Part shown: positions 25,625 through 33,627 of the stretch, piece by piece
Position numbering within the stretch: position 1 is the stretch's first letter
Layout: every line of letters starts with the position of its first letter
The notes under the pieces: model-generated
Databases searched by the model: none
The model's input: only the letters and a program-made list of their open reading frames with translations
Told to the model about the DNA's origin: nothing
Translations under genes and position numbers: made by a program
NCBI RefSeq assembly: GCF_004217185.1
Contig: NZ_SHKL01000001.1
Location: 3,098,001-3,162,000 of the forward strand
Length of the DNA stretch: 64,000 bases
Reading direction: 5' to 3'
From: Pseudonocardia sediminis
GTDB lineage: Bacteria > Actinomycetota > Actinomycetes > Mycobacteriales > Pseudonocardiaceae

Positions 25625-25963
25625 TCAGCCCCGGCCGATGCCGAGCCGGCGCAGCGAGAACGTCCGCTGGGCCGGGACCTCGGGGTCCTCGGAGACGGCG
25701 CGGACGTCGCCGATCGTCGCGCCGAAGCCGTCGAGCAGGACGGACACCGCGGTGCGCATCCGGCTCCGGGCCGCACGGACCGACGGCGCCGGCAACGTCG
25801 CGGTGAGCATCACGCCGCCGTCACGCAGCTCCGCCCGGAGGGCCACCGGGGCGGGACGCATCTCGGTCAGCGCGTCGATCTCGGCGGGTGTGATCGCGCA
25901 TCCGGTGACGAGCGCGGTCGCGATCCACCAGGGTCCGGTGGAGGCGGGGTGCAGGGTGCTCAT
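25625..25963 (-). CDS. Conserved-looking small protein, unknown
   Basis: A 112-residue soluble protein starting MSTLHPASTGPWWIATALV. Motifs that may be conserved are CAITPAEIDALTEMRPAPVALR and a C-terminal RTFSLRRLGIG. No family or catalytic residues are recognised. An ATG six codons upstream is an alternative start. It is convergent with the preceding small membrane-protein gene (31-bp gap) and about 70 bp upstream of nothing on its own strand, so appears monocistronic. Confidence 0.5.
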   Translation of the reverse strand: MSTLHPASTGPWWIATALVTGCAITPAEIDALTEMRPAPVALRAELRDGGVMLTATLPAPSVRAARSRMRTAVSVLLDGFGATIGDVRAVSEDPEVPAQRTFSLRRLGIGRG

Positions 25964-26033
25964 GGCCGATGGGGTCTCCATGTCCGATTCATCGCGCTCT
26001 CGCACGCCGCGCTACACGCTGTGTCGTAGATCA

Positions 26034-27071
26034 TCAGTTTCGTGGATGCGGGCCGGGCAGGAGCTCGGAGACGTCGGTCCGGAACTGCATCGAGCGGTAC
26101 GGCCAGTTCCGGTCGGTGTTCCACTGGCTGACGATGAGGTGCAGGTCGGACAGGGTGGAACCGGGGACGACGTACCCGCCGTAGAGCTGCGCGACCCGGC
26201 CGGTGGTGTGGTCCTCGTCTGCCCATCCGCAGCCGGTCAGGACGGTCGCGCGCGGGGCGCGGTAGAGGTCGGCGTTCGGCCGGTCCAGCAGCAGCGTGTC
26301 GATCCGGTACTCGCCGGCGTTGAAGAACGTCAGCAGCCAGTGCAGGTTCCCGTCCGGGCCGGGAACGCGGCGCAGGTTCAGCTCGCCGAGCGCACCGGGG
26401 ATGGTGATCGTCGGCGGGTTGCCCCAGGCCCACCGCTCGTCGGCGAAGCCCCAGGGTTCCCAGGCGTCCTGGTCGGTGATCCGGTCCGCCGGGACGCGGT
26501 GCAGCAGCAGGCCGGCGTTGCGCTGGAAGCCGGTGGTGTAGGCGTAGACGTACCCGTCGTCGCCCTCGCACCACGTGAGCTGCTGGAACAGGCCCTGGTA
26601 GTGGTTGCCGGGCCACTCGCAGCCCGTGCGCTCCCACGTCACGCCGTTGTCGGTGGAGGCGATGATCTCGGTCCACAGCACGTTGCCGAGGCCGCGGTTG
26701 GCCATCACGTGCAGATACATCGTGTCGCCGACGGTGATGACGTCCGCGGGGAGCATCGTGGTGATCCGCCGCTTCCACATCCAGCCCGCCTTCGGGTGCC
26801 GGACGAGCTGGCAGGCGTAGTCGGCGGGGTCGCCGCCGGAGCCGGTCCAGCGCAGGCCCCGGGTCGTGGCGTCGGAGGGGTCGGCGAACAGCACGACGGG
26901 GGAGCGCCAGCCCGGGCCGCCCACGCCGGCGTCGTCGAACGTGTCGCCGAAGACCGCGACCAGGCGTCCGTCGGGGGCGGTGGTGACGATCCCGAGGTCG
27001 GTCCCGCCCACCCCGTAGGCGTCGGTGAGGCCGGGCCCGGTCAGGTCCGCGATCTTCGTCGTGCGTGGCAT
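26034..27071 (-). CDS. DUF4185 beta-propeller protein
   Basis: A 345-residue protein of the DUF4185 group, five-bladed glycosidase-like beta-propellers. Blade motifs are TDLGIVTTAPDGRLVAVFGDTFD, VGDTMYLHVMANRGLGNV, IIASTDNGVTWERTG and DDGYVYAYTTGFQRN, with W-G-N-P-P in ADERWAWGNPPT. No signal peptide is visible, which is unusual because many relatives are exported. It may act on polysaccharide or cell-wall glycans. It is the last gene of the long minus-strand cluster, 24 bp after the FAD monooxygenase. Confidence 0.8.
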   Translation of the reverse strand: MPRTTKIADLTGPGLTDAYGVGGTDLGIVTTAPDGRLVAVFGDTFDDAGVGGPGWRSPVVLFADPSDATTRGLRWTGSGGDPADYACQLVRHPKAGWMWKRRITTMLPADVITVGDTMYLHVMANRGLGNVLWTEIIASTDNGVTWERTGCEWPGNHYQGLFQQLTWCEGDDGYVYAYTTGFQRNAGLLLHRVPADRITDQDAWEPWGFADERWAWGNPPTITIPGALGELNLRRVPGPDGNLHWLLTFFNAGEYRIDTLLLDRPNADLYRAPRATVLTGCGWADEDHTTGRVAQLYGGYVVPGSTLSDLHLIVSQWNTDRNWPYRSMQFRTDVSELLPGPHPRN

Positions 27072-27095
27072 GGCCGCCAGGGTAGGCGGATCGCC

Positions 27096-28229
27096 TCAGG
27101 GCAGCGGCCGGTCCCGGTCCAGGTGGGTGTGCAGGACCTCGTCGGGCAGCGTCTCGCCGGGGTCGGCGCCCTCGGCCGGGTGCCCGCTCATCGCGGCGCT
27201 GGCGACGACGTTGGCCTGGGTGCGGCCGCGGCGGAGCCGTTCGTGGCGGGCGAGCGCGGCGTCGACGGCGGGGTCCTGGCGCAGCGCCTTGGCCAGGACG
27301 ACGGCGTCCTCGAGCGCCATCGTCGCGCCCTGCCCGGTCGCGGGGGAGGCGGCGTGCGCGGCGTCGCCGATCACGACCATCCGGTCGCGGGACCACGGCC
27401 CGACGTGGGGGAGGTCGTGCACGTCGGTCACGAAGGTCTCCTCGGCCGCGGCGACGATCTCCGCTGCGGTCCCTCCGCCCAGGACCGCGAGCAGCGCGGC
27501 GCGCGGGTCGGCGTCGTCGGGCACGGGGTCGTCGGGCACGGCGTCGTCGGGCACGGGGTCGTCGACGCGGGCGAACCACCGGGTCCGGCCGTCGGGGGTG
27601 GGGATGGCGGCGAAGGCCTGCACCCCGGTCCGGAACACGTGGAAGTCCCCCGGACGCCCGGTCCCGGCGCCGTGGGAGGAGCCGTAGTAGACGCGTTGCC
27701 CGATCGGCCGCGGTGGTTCCGCCTGCGGGTCGATGATCGTGCGCACCGGCGAGTGCAGGCCGTCCGCGCCGACGAGCAGGCATCCGTGCAGGTCGTCGGC
27801 GCCGTCGAGGTGCACGGTGACGCCGTCGGCGCCCGGGGTCGCGCCGGCGACCCGTGCGCCGTGGCGGACCTCGACCCCGCGGGCGACCGCGAGGTCGCGC
27901 AGGGTGCGGGCGAGCACCGCACGGGTCAGGCAGCGGTACCGGACGGTCTCGTCCCCACCGCCGAGCGGACTGCGGTGCACCTCGGCGCCGGTCGCGTCGA
28001 ACACCCGCAGGTCGGTCATCTCGTCGGAGACGGCGGCGACCGCGTCCGCGGCGTCCAGTGCGTCCAGCGCGCGGACCCCGTTGGCGGCGAGGGTGAGGAA
28101 CGCCCCGGCGTCCGCGCCGTCGTCGGGGTGCGCCTCACAGACGACGACGTCGATCCCGGCCCGCGCCAGGCCCAGCGCCAGCGCGGATCCGGCGATCCCG
28201 GCCCCGGAGACGACGACCGGTCCGCTCAC
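27096..28229 (-). CDS. FAD-dependent monooxygenase (PHBH fold)
   Basis: A group A flavin hydroxylase of 377 residues. GAGIAGSALALGLARAG forms the FAD-binding turn, VVVCEAHPD ends the second strand, LLVGADGLHSPVR is the DG motif and VVIGDAAHAASPATGQGATMALEDAVVLAKAL the GD motif. A low-complexity DDPVPDDAVPDDPVPDD stretch, encoded by repeats, lies near residue 230. GTG start overlapping the upstream hydratase stop as GTGA. With the P450 and hydratase of the same cluster it suggests oxidation of an aromatic or polyketide-like substrate. Confidence 0.88.
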   Translation of the reverse strand: MSGPVVVSGAGIAGSALALGLARAGIDVVVCEAHPDDGADAGAFLTLAANGVRALDALDAADAVAAVSDEMTDLRVFDATGAEVHRSPLGGGDETVRYRCLTRAVLARTLRDLAVARGVEVRHGARVAGATPGADGVTVHLDGADDLHGCLLVGADGLHSPVRTIIDPQAEPPRPIGQRVYYGSSHGAGTGRPGDFHVFRTGVQAFAAIPTPDGRTRWFARVDDPVPDDAVPDDPVPDDADPRAALLAVLGGGTAAEIVAAAEETFVTDVHDLPHVGPWSRDRMVVIGDAAHAASPATGQGATMALEDAVVLAKALRQDPAVDAALARHERLRRGRTQANVVASAAMSGHPAEGADPGETLPDEVLHTHLDRDRPLP

Positions 28230-28966
28230 CGGCGGTACCCCTCGATCGCGGCGCGGGTCGCCGGGAGGGCGAAGACCTCGGCGAACACGTCGAGGCTGGT
28301 CGTGACGCTCCCGGCGATCCCGGTGTTGCGCCAGGTCTCGAACAGGCCCTTCTGTGCGGCGATCACCTCCGCGGTGGGCGCGCTGAGCCGGGCGCACAGG
28401 TCGGCGACGGCATCGTCGAGCTCCCCGGCCGGGACCAGGCGGTTGACCAGACGGTCCGCGCCCAGCTCGTCGAGGGTGTAGAGGTCGCCGGTCAGGATGA
28501 GCTCGTGCGCCTTCGACGGCCCGAGGAACGCCGGCAGCAGGGCGGCGTCGGCGACCGACGGGATCCCGACCTTCACCTCCGGCAGCCCCACCCGCACGCC
28601 GGGGTGCGCGACCCGGGCGTCGCAGGCCAGCACCATCTCGAACGCCGCGCCGACGCAGACCCCGTTGAGCCGCGCGACCGTCGCGACCGGGCAGCGGCGC
28701 ACCGCGTCCAGGCACGCCGCGACCCGGGAGATGATCGCGTACCCGTCGCCGGGGGCGGCGTCGCGGAACGTGTCCAGGTGCATCCCGGCGCCGAAGGCCC
28801 GGTCCCCGGACCCGGTGAGCACGACCGCCCGGATGTCCGGCCCGATCCCGGTGACGGCCTCGGCGACCGCGTCGAGGTCCTCGAGCCGCAGCGCGTTCGC
28901 CTGCTCCGGGCGGTCCAGCGTGATCCGCCGGACCGTCCCGTCGTCGCGTACCAGGGGCAGACCCAT
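28226..28966 (-). CDS. Enoyl-CoA hydratase/isomerase family protein
   Basis: A crotonase-fold protein of 246 residues: RPEQANALRLEDL at the N-terminus, RAFGAGMHLDTF and LNGVCVGAAFEMVLACDARV for the oxyanion hole, then VGLPEVKVGIPSVADAALLP with the acidic residue. An ATG preceded by GGGAG at 5 nt is chosen over the GTG two codons upstream. It is translationally coupled to the flavin monooxygenase. 63 bp separate it from the DMT exporter gene upstream. Confidence 0.87.
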   Translation of the reverse strand: MGLPLVRDDGTVRRITLDRPEQANALRLEDLDAVAEAVTGIGPDIRAVVLTGSGDRAFGAGMHLDTFRDAAPGDGYAIISRVAACLDAVRRCPVATVARLNGVCVGAAFEMVLACDARVAHPGVRVGLPEVKVGIPSVADAALLPAFLGPSKAHELILTGDLYTLDELGADRLVNRLVPAGELDDAVADLCARLSAPTAEVIAAQKGLFETWRNTGIAGSVTTSLDVFAEVFALPATRAAIEGYRR

Positions 28967-29035
28967 CCGCACTCCCGAAGATCGTGGCGCGCGACCGGTG
29001 CCGGCCGCGATGTCGATCGTGACATCACGGCCCGG

Positions 29036-29878
29036 TCAGCGGGCGGCCCGCTTGCGGGCCGGTGCGGCGGCGCGGGCCAGGACCGCCGCCGCGACCAGCA
29101 CGACGACGAACGCGAGCACCGCTGCCGGGCCCGGGGCGACACGTTCCCCGAGGACGACGACGCCGAGCACCGCGGCCACCCCCTGCTCGCCCGCCGTCAC
29201 CACCGGCAGCGACAGGGCGAGGTCCCCGGCCTGGTAGGCGGCCTGCTGCAGCCACGACCCGCCGAGCACCGCGGCCAGGACGGCCCACGTCGGCCACGCC
29301 GTCACCGCGGCGACCGGACCACGGCCGAGGGAGTCGACCACGCCGGCCAGCAGCACCGCGCCGAGGGCGAACGAGACCGCCGCGGCCGCGGCCAGCAGGA
29401 CCGCCCGCGCCGTCCCCGGCGGCCGGCGCGCCGCGGCCGCGACGCACGCGGCGACCACGACGACGGCCCCGCCCACCGCCGGCGCCCAGCTCGCGGACGA
29501 CGCCGGGGCCGCGCCGGGCTCCGGGCGGCCGGAGGCGACGAACACCGCCAGCGCCACGGTCAGCGTCGCCGCCCAGGTGAGGTCGGCCCGGGTGACCGGA
29601 CGTCCCCGCAGGCGCGCGGCCAGGGGCAGCGCGAACAACAGCGTCGTCGCCAGGAGCGGCTGCACCAGCAGCAGCGGCCCGGAGGCCCGCGCCCCGACCA
29701 GCGCCACGAACCCGAGACCGCCGGCCGCCGTCCCGGCCAGCCACAACGGGCTGTGCACCAGCGCGCCGAGCAGCGCGGCCCCGCCCGGCGCGTCGGCCGC
29801 GGCCCGCTGCTGCGCGACCGCGGACAGCGCGAACAGCAGCGAGGCGAGCAGCGCCGTGCCGACGGCGACGACGGGCAC
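29036..29878 (-). CDS. DMT-superfamily (EamA-like) membrane transporter
   Basis: A 280-residue, ten-helix membrane protein made of two repeated halves, rich in Ala and Val: VAVGTALLASLLFALSAVAQQ begins it and GEQGVAAVLGVVVLGERVAPG near the end matches the EamA signature. The GTG start lies 2 bp after the P450 stop, so the two are tightly coupled. Export of the cluster's product or of an intermediate is plausible. Confidence 0.75.
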   Translation of the reverse strand: MPVVAVGTALLASLLFALSAVAQQRAAADAPGGAALLGALVHSPLWLAGTAAGGLGFVALVGARASGPLLLVQPLLATTLLFALPLAARLRGRPVTRADLTWAATLTVALAVFVASGRPEPGAAPASSASWAPAVGGAVVVVAACVAAAARRPPGTARAVLLAAAAAVSFALGAVLLAGVVDSLGRGPVAAVTAWPTWAVLAAVLGGSWLQQAAYQAGDLALSLPVVTAGEQGVAAVLGVVVLGERVAPGPAAVLAFVVVLVAAAVLARAAAPARKRAAR

Positions 29879-29880
29879 GG

Positions 29881-31116
29881 TCAGTCCGCCGCGATCGTCA
29901 GCTCGGCGTAGGACGGGATCAGCACGCGGCGACCGTAGCGGCGCCGCACGACCCGCCACCCGCGGCCGGTGTCGAGCAGGGTCTCCAGCAGGGCGGTGAT
30001 CTCGGCCCGGGCCAGGGCGGCGCCGAGGCACTGGTGGCGTCCGGCGCCGAACCAGAGGTGCCGGGTGCGCGGGTCGTAGGGCCGGTCGACGTCGAAGCCG
30101 CCGGCGGCGTTGTCGGCGACGTGGGTCAGGACCAGCACCCGGTCCCCGGCCCGCAGCCGTGCCGGTCCGAGCGCGATGTCGGCGGTGACGTGCCGGCCGA
30201 TCATCGGGGCCGGGGTCGACACCCGCAGCCCCTCCCGGACGGCGGCCTCGACGAGCTCCTCGCTCCGGTCGTCGCCGAGACGCCGGTGCTGCCCGGTGTC
30301 GGCGAGCAGCGCCACGGTGCGGGCCATCGCGCTCGCCGCGGTCTCGGTGCCGGCGACGGTGAGCAGCGCGGCGAGGCCCGTCGTCTCGCGCAGGTTCAGC
30401 CCGAGCTCGCGGCAGCGTCCGAGGAGCCGGTCCGGCGGTGCGGTGGCGAACCCGTCGGCGACGCCGACCGTCAGCTCGTCGACGATCGCCCGCGCGGCCG
30501 TGACGTCGGCCGGGTCCAGGTGGGTGGAGGCGGTGCTGCCCAGGGCGATCGCGGCCAGCCGCTCACCGGTGGCGAACAGCGCGCGGAACGCGGCGTCGTC
30601 GTCGCCGCGGTCCATCCCCAACAGGTCCGCGACCATGCGTCCGACCAACACGCGGGACAGGTCGGCGACGTCCAGCTCGCCACCGCCGGCGAGCTCGGCG
30701 CCGGCCCGGCCCAGGCGTGGGGCCAGCACCCGGGAGACCAGTTCCTGCGAGGTGGCCTTCGTGAACAGGTCCCGGGAGCGGGCCCGCAGGTCGGCGTGCC
30801 CGGGCCCGTCGAAGATCTCCAGGACCCAGTCGCCGAGGACCTGCGCCCACAGGTGCCCGACGCCGCCCTCGCCGAGCAGGGACGTCGACGTGTGGTCGGT
30901 GAGCAGCCGCCGGGCCAGTATCGGGTCGGTGACCAGCCAGCCCAGTCGCGGGACCCGGCGCACCGGTCCGGCGAGGGCGCCCGCCCGCAACAGGGCCCAC
31001 AGCGCGGGACGGGCGGAGAACAGCAGGCGCGACTCGTGCCGTCGTGCCGCGCGTGCACCGGGGCCGGCGGCGAGCGGCCGGGCGCGGGGAAGTGGATCAG
31101 CGGTCACGGGGACCAT
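29881..31116 (-). CDS. Cytochrome P450
   Basis: A soluble bacterial P450 of 411 residues. The heme loop is FGAGRHQCLG with the cysteine near 363; the I-helix has AGTETA in place of AGxxT; the ExxR pair is seen in VREGLRV. It lacks the usual long basic substrate-recognition N-terminus and begins with an Arg/Ala-rich segment. Its start overlaps the preceding membrane-protein gene by about 20 bp. The partner ferredoxin and reductase are not in the window. Confidence 0.9.
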   Translation of the reverse strand: MVPVTADPLPRARPLAAGPGARAARRHESRLLFSARPALWALLRAGALAGPVRRVPRLGWLVTDPILARRLLTDHTSTSLLGEGGVGHLWAQVLGDWVLEIFDGPGHADLRARSRDLFTKATSQELVSRVLAPRLGRAGAELAGGGELDVADLSRVLVGRMVADLLGMDRGDDDAAFRALFATGERLAAIALGSTASTHLDPADVTAARAIVDELTVGVADGFATAPPDRLLGRCRELGLNLRETTGLAALLTVAGTETAASAMARTVALLADTGQHRRLGDDRSEELVEAAVREGLRVSTPAPMIGRHVTADIALGPARLRAGDRVLVLTHVADNAAGGFDVDRPYDPRTRHLWFGAGRHQCLGAALARAEITALLETLLDTGRGWRVVRRRYGRRVLIPSYAELTIAAD

Positions 31117-31798
31117 CGTGCGCGCCCGGCTGCGGCGGACCCGGTGGCGGTGTGCCCGTGTGCGGCGTCGGCGGGTACCCGGCTCCGGGGTGGCCCGGCC
31201 CGCCCGGTGGCGGCCATCCGGCCGGGGCGGGCCCGCCGGGCCACGCGCCGGTGCGCCGGGCGTCCAGCCGCCGCCGGTGCAGGAACACGAGCAGCAGGGC
31301 GACCCCGCCGACGACCAGGACGCCCAGCCCGGCGACCCCGATGAAGACCGCTCCCAGGATCGCGCCGACGGTGCGTGTCCCGACCACCAGCTCGTCGCCG
31401 CGGGTGATGTCCTCGGACGTCCCGGTCAGGCGGTAGTCGCCGGGCGCCGTCGCGGTGAACGACGCCAGCTTGACCCCGGCCCGCTCGTTCACCGAGTAGG
31501 TCTCGGTCACGCTCGGCCGGGTGGCGGGCACCGACCGGCCGTCCGGGCCGGTGATGCCGGTCAGCTCGGCGTAGGACTCGCGGTCCGTCTCGTACCAGAC
31601 CGAGTACTCGCCGGGCTCGGCGATCGTCACGACGCCGCCGGCCAGCGGGATGTGCTGGTCCTCGGGCTGCGAGGTGTAGCCGACGACCAGGCTGACGGCC
31701 AGGGCGAGGACCGCGGCCGTGAGCACCGCCCAGACGACGACGGCGACCCGCAGGCCACGGCGTCGTGGTGCCGGGGCGGGGGGCTGGAGGTAGGCCAC
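31097..31798 (-). CDS. Two-span membrane protein with Pro/Gly-rich tail
   Basis: A 233-residue protein: short Pro/Arg-rich cytoplasmic N-terminus, a helix at about 17-40, an outer beta-rich domain (PLAGGVVTIAEPGEYSVWYE... GDYRLTGTSE), a second helix GAILGAVFIGVAGLGVLVVGG and a tail of GGPAPAGWPPPGGPGHPG-like repeats. The outer domain resembles a C2/jelly-roll sensor; no family is assigned. A GTG start follows GAGGGTG. Overlap with the P450 gene suggests co-transcription. Confidence 0.75.
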   Translation of the reverse strand: MAYLQPPAPAPRRRGLRVAVVVWAVLTAAVLALAVSLVVGYTSQPEDQHIPLAGGVVTIAEPGEYSVWYETDRESYAELTGITGPDGRSVPATRPSVTETYSVNERAGVKLASFTATAPGDYRLTGTSEDITRGDELVVGTRTVGAILGAVFIGVAGLGVLVVGGVALLLVFLHRRRLDARRTGAWPGGPAPAGWPPPGGPGHPGAGYPPTPHTGTPPPGPPQPGAHDGPRDR

Positions 31799-31862
31799 GA
31801 GATCACCCTCGCTCGTCCGAACGGCTCGTTACGGTCGCCGCCCGCCTGTACGGTCGCCGGCC

Positions 31863-32570
31863 TCAGCTGTCGAGCGTCAGGAGCTGCTCGAAGAACCCGC
31901 CGATGCCGCGCTCGCGGTCGACGAGGTGGATCTCCAGGATCCAGTGGCACCGCCGTCCCGACGGGTCGGTGCGGCGCATCGGGTGCGTGGAGCCCGGCGT
32001 GAGGTAGGACTCGATCTTCTCGCCGTCGATCCACTCGTGCGGGAACTCGCCGACCAGGTGACCGCTGTGCTTGCCGCCGAACTCCCAGCCGGCGTCGGCG
32101 GCCAGCCCGCACACGTGGCGGTAGAGCTCCTCGCCGCTGATCTCCGGGTGCGACTCGAAGTGCTCCTTGCCGGCCTCGAAGATCCGCGGCAGGTCGTCGC
32201 GCAGGCGCGCCTTGACCGGGTCCCCGCCGAGGACGTAGGTGCGCCCGACGTCGGCCTCCCACTCCGAGAAGATCGGCCCGAAGTCGAGGAAGACGATGTC
32301 GTCGGCCTCGATCGTCCGGTCCGGAGGGTTCTCGGTGTAGGGCTCGAGGGTGTTCGGCCCGGACCGCACGACACGCTTGTGCCAGTGCTTGTCGGTGCCG
32401 AACATCTCCGCGCCGAGGTCCCGGACGCGGTCGCTGACCTGCTTCTCGGTGGCGCCCGCCTCGATCAGGCCGCGGCGGGTGACCTCGCCGAAGAGCCGGA
32501 TCGCCTTCTGCTCGGCGACGATGAGGCTGCGGGCCCGTTCGTCCTCGGGGGCCGGTGTGGTGGTCGTCAT
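31863..32570 (-). CDS. M24-family (pita-bread fold) metallopeptidase-like enzyme
   Basis: A 235-residue protein with only the C-terminal catalytic domain of the Xaa-Pro peptidase/creatinase fold. Expected metal ligands are seen in order: Asp in VFLDFGPIF, Asp in WEADVGRTY, His in GHLVGEFPHEW, Glu in HWILEIHLV and Glu in GGFFEQLL. The fold includes methionine aminopeptidase, prolidase and creatinase, so a small-molecule C-N hydrolase is as likely as a peptidase. Overlaps the upstream hydrolase gene as ATGA. Confidence 0.82.
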   Translation of the reverse strand: MTTTTPAPEDERARSLIVAEQKAIRLFGEVTRRGLIEAGATEKQVSDRVRDLGAEMFGTDKHWHKRVVRSGPNTLEPYTENPPDRTIEADDIVFLDFGPIFSEWEADVGRTYVLGGDPVKARLRDDLPRIFEAGKEHFESHPEISGEELYRHVCGLAADAGWEFGGKHSGHLVGEFPHEWIDGEKIESYLTPGSTHPMRRTDPSGRRCHWILEIHLVDRERGIGGFFEQLLTLDS

Positions 32571-33466
32571 CGGCTTCCTCCCGCGGTCGAGTGCAGGTCG
32601 GCGACGTGCGCGACGGCCGCGGTGAACGCCTCCGGCGCCTCCACCGGCACGAAGTGCCCGACCCCGTCGACCGGGATCACCGTGACGTCGGAGAAGAACT
32701 CGTCGAGGCGGTCGGACCACTCGCGCGGGAACAGCGGGTCGTGCTCGGGCCAGACGAACGTGGTCGGCACGGCGAGGCGGTCGGCGGGGTCCGGGGCCTG
32801 CTCGGCGAGGGACCGGGCGACCATCCCGCCGCCCGCGCGGTACCAGCCGACGGAGGCGACGAACGCGCCCGCCGGCCCGTACACCGACGCCAGGTGGTCC
32901 AGGCGGGCGTCGTCGGGGGTGAAGTCCGGACCGGACCAGTGCGACCAGAAGTGCTTCACGTAGGCGCGCGCGGCGGTGGTGCTGCCGTCGACCAGCTCCT
33001 CGGCGAGGTCGAGCTGGTGGAAGGCCTGGTACCAGAACTCCCGCATCGGGCCCTCGGCCAGGACGCGCCTGCCCACCCCGGGGGCGGGCGGGGCGACGAC
33101 GATCGCGCGCGTCAGATCTCCCCGGTCGCGGCCCAGCTGCTGGGCGACCCGGCTGCCGACGTCGTAGCCGGCGACGACGAGATCGGTCAGGCCCAGCTCG
33201 TCGGCGAGACCGGCGACGCTGCGGGCCTGCGCGTCCGGGCCGTAGGCCGTGGCCGGGTCCTCGTGGTGCTTGTCGGACTCGCCGAACCCGCGCAGGTCCG
33301 GGACCAGGACGTCGTGGTCACCGGCCAGGCGTGCGGCGACGGCGTCGAGGTCGGTGCGGTCGCCCGGCCAGCCGTGCAGCAGCACGACGGTCGGGCGTCC
33401 GGCGGTGGGGGAGCCGTGCCGGTCGTAGGTGAGGCGGAATCCGTCGACCGGGGAGCCGGTGGGCAT
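32567..33466 (-). CDS. Alpha/beta hydrolase, epoxide-hydrolase/dehalogenase type
   Basis: A 299-residue alpha/beta-hydrolase. The oxyanion HGWPGD motif follows VVLLHG; the nucleophile elbow is AGYDVGS, with Asp rather than Ser, as in epoxide hydrolases and haloalkane dehalogenases; the charge-relay acid is in WPEHDPLFP and the final histidine in VDGVGHFVPVEAPE. First gene of the minus-strand cluster, coupled to the M24 gene and facing the MHS transporter across a palindromic operator candidate. Confidence 0.87.
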   Translation of the reverse strand: MPTGSPVDGFRLTYDRHGSPTAGRPTVVLLHGWPGDRTDLDAVAARLAGDHDVLVPDLRGFGESDKHHEDPATAYGPDAQARSVAGLADELGLTDLVVAGYDVGSRVAQQLGRDRGDLTRAIVVAPPAPGVGRRVLAEGPMREFWYQAFHQLDLAEELVDGSTTAARAYVKHFWSHWSGPDFTPDDARLDHLASVYGPAGAFVASVGWYRAGGGMVARSLAEQAPDPADRLAVPTTFVWPEHDPLFPREWSDRLDEFFSDVTVIPVDGVGHFVPVEAPEAFTAAVAHVADLHSTAGGSR

Positions 33467-33565
33467 GGTGGTGATCTCCTTCGTCGGGCGTGGCCCCGGC
33501 CTATCACCCCCGTCGCCCGACGGCGACCGCTGGCGGGCAGCGGAATGGTCCGGTCCGTCCCTTCC

Positions 33566-33584
33566 ACATCAGGTGTCCTGATGT
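33566..33584. promoter_or_regulatory. Perfect 8-3-8 palindrome, candidate operator
   Basis: ACATCAGG-TGT-CCTGATGT lies in the 161-bp gap between the divergent hydrolase and MHS-transporter genes. The size and AT-flanked symmetry suit a GntR- or TetR-type dimer. No regulator gene is adjacent, so the protein is likely encoded elsewhere. Confidence 0.6.
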
Positions 33585-33627
33585 CTAGTCTCCGACGACC
33601 CACCCGACACGCGACCAGGGGGAAGCC

